From the NCBI RefSeq assembly GCF_030272615.1, contig NW_026729320.1, forward strand, positions 30,001 through 50,000: a stretch of 20,000 nt of DNA. Reading direction: 5' to 3'. The notes beneath the pieces are model-generated. The model was not told where the DNA came from and did not search any database. It saw nothing but the letters and a program-made list of their open reading frames with translations. Below, piece after piece: positions 17,088 through 20,000 of this stretch. Numbering within the stretch: position 1 is the stretch's first letter; every line of letters starts with the position of its first letter. A program made the position numbers and the translations under genes. Source of the DNA: Cryptomeria japonica (taxonomy: Eukaryota; Streptophyta; Pinopsida; Cupressales; Cupressaceae).

Positions 17088-17614
17088 GCACCCACCCTGG
17101 CCAAGGTGGGTCACGGGGTGGGTCCTAGGGTGGGTAACGGGGTGGGTACTAAGGTGCGTGCCAAGGTGGGTCATGGGGTGGGTGCCAAGGTGGGCACCAG
17201 GGTGGGTGTGCACCAACCCTAGCCAGGGTAGGTCACGGGGTGGTTGTCGGGGTGGGCGTCAAGGAGCCAAGGTGGGTGGCAAGTAGCCAAGTTGCGTGCC
17301 AAGGTGGGTGTCGGGGTGGGTGCCAAGGATCCAAGGTGGGTGCCAAGGAACCAAGGTGGGTGTCTGGGTGGGTGCCGAGGTGGGAGCCAGGGTGGGTCCC
17401 AAGGTGAGTGCAAAGGTGGGTGCCAGGGTCAAGGTGAGTGCCAATGTGGGTTCCAAGGTGCCAGGGTCAGGGTGAGTGCCAATGTGGGTTCAAAGGTGCT
17501 AAGTTGGGTGCGAGGTTGGGTGCGAGGGTGGGTGGGTGCCAAGGTGTGCTAGGTGGAAGCCCGGGTGGGTCGGCATCCCATGGGTGTCGAGTTGGGTGCC
17601 TGATGGGTGCTTCT
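17088..17614. repeat. G-rich array, copy 2
   Basis: Repeats 11054-11580 with one difference (17139). It again contains the G-quadruplex-capable stretch at 17115-17146. Confidence 0.9.
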
Positions 17615-17964
17615 TGTCAAGTTTTAGTCGTCGGGACTCATTTCGAGCCTTAGAGGTCGTTTCTTGTCCGGTTGCCCTGTCTTCGACCTGGGAACCCAAT
17701 TTTGGTCCTCGGGTCCCATTTTTTTTTGTCTCGCATCCCACTTTTGGCCTGTGGCCTTTTCGGGGTCGATTCTCGTTTTGGGCATCAGAGCATGTTTCTT
17801 CTCCTAAAACCCAATATTTGTTTATTAAGTCTCGGAACACATTTTTGTTCTCGTGGACCCATCATGGGTCTTGGAACGCATTTGTGGTCCTTGGGTCCCA
17901 TTTTGCATCCCGAAACTTGTGTTTTGGTGCTTGATCCCTATTTTGGGTGCCCACCTTGCACCAA
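17615..17964. other. T-rich spacer segment, copy 2
   Basis: Matches 11581-11930 with no difference that I noticed. No gene is called. Confidence 0.6.
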
Positions 17965-18342
17965 GTGCGCACCCGGGGCAAACCGAGCGCCTTGGTGCAC
18001 CGGGGCAAGATCGAGCGTGCACCCGAGGCGCCCCGAACATGCACCAAGGTGCACTCGGCCCACATGTGAGCGCAGGTCGTTGCGCCCGAGGTGGTGTGTG
18101 GGCACCGCGTTGCAGACGGGACACTGCACGCACACGACGCCCCGTCCAGGTGCACGCACGTAGGCCGGGCCGGGTGCACACCCGACGCCCTAGCAAGGTG
18201 CGCGCACCCGGGCAGGGCTCACACTTGGCGAACGGGGCGCACTTCGCGAGGGAGGGTGTGCACCTCGACGGGGGTGGGTGGCCGGGGTGGATTCGCACGT
18301 GGGTCGCGGTTTGCTAAGTACACACTGCGACAAGCTCATAAC
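17965..18342 (+). other. GC-rich leader of 5S gene, copy 2
   Basis: Matches 11931-12308, including C at -1 (18342). Same weak AT-rich upstream stretch. Confidence 0.5.
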
Positions 18343-18462
18343 GGGTGCGATCATACCAGCGTTAGTGCACCGGATCCCATCAGAACTCCGCAGTTAAGCG
18401 CGCTTGGGCCGGAGTAGTACTCGGATGGGTGACCTCCCGGGAAGTCCCGGTGTTGCACCCTT
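18343..18462 (+). rRNA. 5S ribosomal RNA, copy 2 (substitution at nt 80)
   Basis: This is a second 5S rRNA gene, 6,034 bp from the first and identical in the gene body except at nt 80 (18422), where C replaces G. Ends (GGGTGC, GCACCC), A box and most of the C box are unchanged. In the expected fold, nt 80 closes helix IV against C at 18438, so the change replaces a G-C pair with a C/C mismatch; it also falls at the first base of the C box. The gene may still be active, because 5S arrays tolerate variants, or it may be an early pseudogene. The T run after it is longer than in copy 1. I cannot tell from sequence whether it is expressed. Confidence 0.95.
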
Positions 18463-18473
18463 TTTTAGTTTTT
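18461..18473 (+). terminator. Pol III terminator of 5S copy 2 (intact T6)
   Basis: TTTTTT at 18461-18466 is unbroken, followed by AG and then TTTTT at 18469-18473. Compared with copy 1, the C at the fourth position is T, which should favour termination at the first run. Confidence 0.8.
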
Positions 18474-18911
18474 CGCCGGGCGTCGCAATGCTATTTGAAT
18501 AAACCTTTTGCCCGTTTGCGTTCTCGTCGGGGCCGGGCCGGGCCGGGGTGCGCTGCCCGCACTACCGCGCGCGCGGGGGCGACACCGAGCGCGCACCCGA
18601 GGCGCCCCGAGCACACAGGCCACGGTGCAACCCGGGCGTTGTGCGCGCACCCCGGTGCGCCCGAGGTGCTGCGCGCGCACCCAGGTGAAATCGGTGTGCA
18701 CCTCGGCCAGTGCGCGCTCGGTCGAGTCGCGCACGTTGGCCAAGGTGCACGGTGATGTTTCTTACTCTAAGGTTCCGCACCAGACGCCCGGGACAGGTGA
18801 GCGAAGCTGGGCGGGGCCGGGTGCGCGGCCGGGGCAGGTGCACGCAGCTGGAGAGAGCTTTGGAGCACACCAGAGGTGCGCACCTTGGAGCACACTTCGG
18901 AGCGCACCAAT
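18474..18911. other. GC-rich trailer after 5S copy 2
   Basis: Matches 12440-12877 with no difference noticed. No gene is called. Confidence 0.55.
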
Positions 18912-19024
18912 GATGCGCTCCATTCAAAAGTTTCCTGAAAAGGCAAAAAAAGTTGAGATTATAGAATTTCCCACTTGAGAGATTGTAAAAAAAAAAAATT
19001 TAAAATGAAGGAAACGCGGGTGCC
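18912..19024. repeat. Degenerate AT-rich module 0 (copy 2)
   Basis: Matches 12878-12990, including the run of 12 As. Confidence 0.8.
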
Positions 19025-19646
19025 AAGGTGTGCGCGCCCGGGTGCGCAGCCCAGCCAAGGTGTGCGCACCAAGGCGCCCACCCTGGCGAAGGTGCACGCA
19101 AGGTGCGCACCCGAGGCAAACCGGACAATTAACCCAACTTTCGACTTCGCGCGCACCTGCGCACCTTGGAGCGCACTTCGGAGCGCTCCTTGGTGCGCAC
19201 CAATCTTGGGCACCTCGGAGTGCACCATGGCGCCCACCAAGGTGCGCACCCGGGGCAAACCGAGCTCCGACTTCGTGCGCACCTTGGAGCGCACGAAAGG
19301 TGCGCACCATGGCGCCCACCAAGGTGCGCAGCCCAGCCAAGGCGTGCGCATCAAGGTGCGCACCCTGGCGAAGGTGCGCACCCGGGGCAAACCGAGCTCC
19401 GACTTCGTGCGCACCTTGGAGCGCACAAAGGGTGCGCAACCCAGCCAAGGTGTGCGCACCCCGGGCAAACCGAGCTCCGAATCGTGCGCACCTTGGAGCA
19501 CACTTCGGAGCCCTCCTTGGTGCGCACCGATGTTGCGCACCTCGGAGCGCACCCGGGGAAAACAATGCAATTAACCCGACTTTCGACTTCGTGGGCACCT
19601 CGGAGCGCTCTCGGGTTCGCACCTCGGAGCACACCGAGGTGCGCAC
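19025..19646. repeat. GC-rich repeat field, copy 2
   Basis: Matches 12991-13612, with the same GGGGCAAACCGAGCTCCGA phrases and GGTGCGCACC palindromes. Confidence 0.8.
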
Positions 19647-20000
19647 CTTTGATGCGCTGCCTTCACCAATTTCCAGAAAAGGCAAGAAAACATTGAGAAG
19701 GTGTGCGCACCGAGGTGCCCACCCTGGCGAAGGTGCACGCGAGGTGCGCACCCGGGGCAAACCGGGCTCCGACTTCGTGCACGCCATGCTGCGCACCTTG
19801 GAGGGCCATGGTGCGCACCTTGGAGCACACTTCGGAGCGCTCAATGGTGCCCAACCCAGCCAAGGTGCCCACCGCGGCGAAGGTGCACGCGAGGTGCGCA
19901 CCCGGGGCAAACCGGGCTCCGACTTCGTGCACGCCGCACCTTGGAGCACACTTCGGAGCGCTCCTTGGTGCGCACCAGGGCGCGCAACCCAGCCGAGGTG
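19647..20000. repeat. Truncated AT module 1 and start of 133/74-bp field, copy 2
   Basis: Matches 13613-13966: the short AT module (19647-19700), then the first units of the higher-order repeat field, which runs off the window. No gene is called. Confidence 0.85.

Larger units (their letters stand above)
17088..20000 (+). repeat. 6,034-bp 5S-bearing unit, partial copy 2
   Basis: This matches 11054-13966 with only three differences found by eye: 17139 (G for A at 11105), 18422 (C for G at 12388) and 18464 (T for C at 12430). Every block of copy 1 up to the 133/74-bp repeat field is present in the same order. The copy is cut by the window edge, not visibly by a break. Confidence 0.95.

Noticed and set aside
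1-20000. Transposable element or retroelement remnants
   Set aside because: I saw no reverse transcriptase, integrase or transposase motifs, no terminal repeats with target-site duplications and no primer-binding site. The inverted repeat at 5329-5416 has a short loop and no coding content.
1-20000. tRNA genes or 18S/5.8S/26S rRNA
   Set aside because: No tRNA-like cloverleaf with GGTTCGA-type B box and no conserved large rRNA segments were recognised on either strand.

Overview
This window contains no protein-coding gene that I can support. It looks like a large, repeat-built intergenic spacer from a land-plant nuclear ribosomal DNA locus. Two kinds of evidence point this way. First, two near-identical 5S rRNA genes of plant type lie on the + strand at 12309-12428 and 18343-18462. 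Second, thirteen copies of a CTTATATAGGGGAGG box on the - strand, between 5442 and 9583, match the plant RNA polymerase I start-site pattern (TATATA followed by a G run). No 18S, 5.8S or 26S sequence is visible. If the boxes are Pol I promoters, 18S should lie beyond the left edge and 26S beyond the right edge, with 5S opposite to them. Physical linkage of 5S to the 45S unit is known in bryophytes, ferns and some gymnosperms such as Ginkgo. The 5S sequence looks like a gymnosperm or seed-free plant type, but I cannot name the species.

Layout from left to right. 1-5088 is an array of about 25 copies of a 188-bp repeat, diverged at its left end and very uniform between about 2100 and 4960; each copy carries a stepped, symmetric inverted repeat. 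5089-6520 holds three diverged promoter units of about 440-490 bp, the first with a strong long hairpin. 6521-6833 is a short 50/56-bp tandem array. 6834-7970 holds four 311-bp promoter repeats. 7971-8590 is a 38/52-bp minisatellite nested inside the last 311-bp unit. 8591-9660 holds six promoter repeats, mostly 157 bp apart. 9661-9840 is a cluster of GGTGCNCACC-like motifs. 9841-11580 is a G-rich array based on GGTGGGTGC with G-quadruplex potential.

11054-17087 is one complete copy of a 6,034-bp unit, and 17088-20000 is the start of a second head-to-tail copy, differing at only three positions that I found in 2.9 kb. Each unit holds a G-rich stretch, a T-rich segment, GC-rich flanks, the 5S gene with its T-run terminator, and a long field of 133/74-bp repeats rich in the palindrome GGTGCGCACC. 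The completed copy ends with five AT-rich modules.

The simplest reading of how the parts work together is as follows. The promoter repeats form a battery of spacer promoters reading leftwards. The leftmost box (5449) may be the gene promoter, with the 188-bp array then lying in a very long 5' external transcribed spacer. The 5S genes are transcribed rightwards by Pol III from internal promoters. The long open frames in the GC-rich repeats are by-products of base composition and repetition, not genes.
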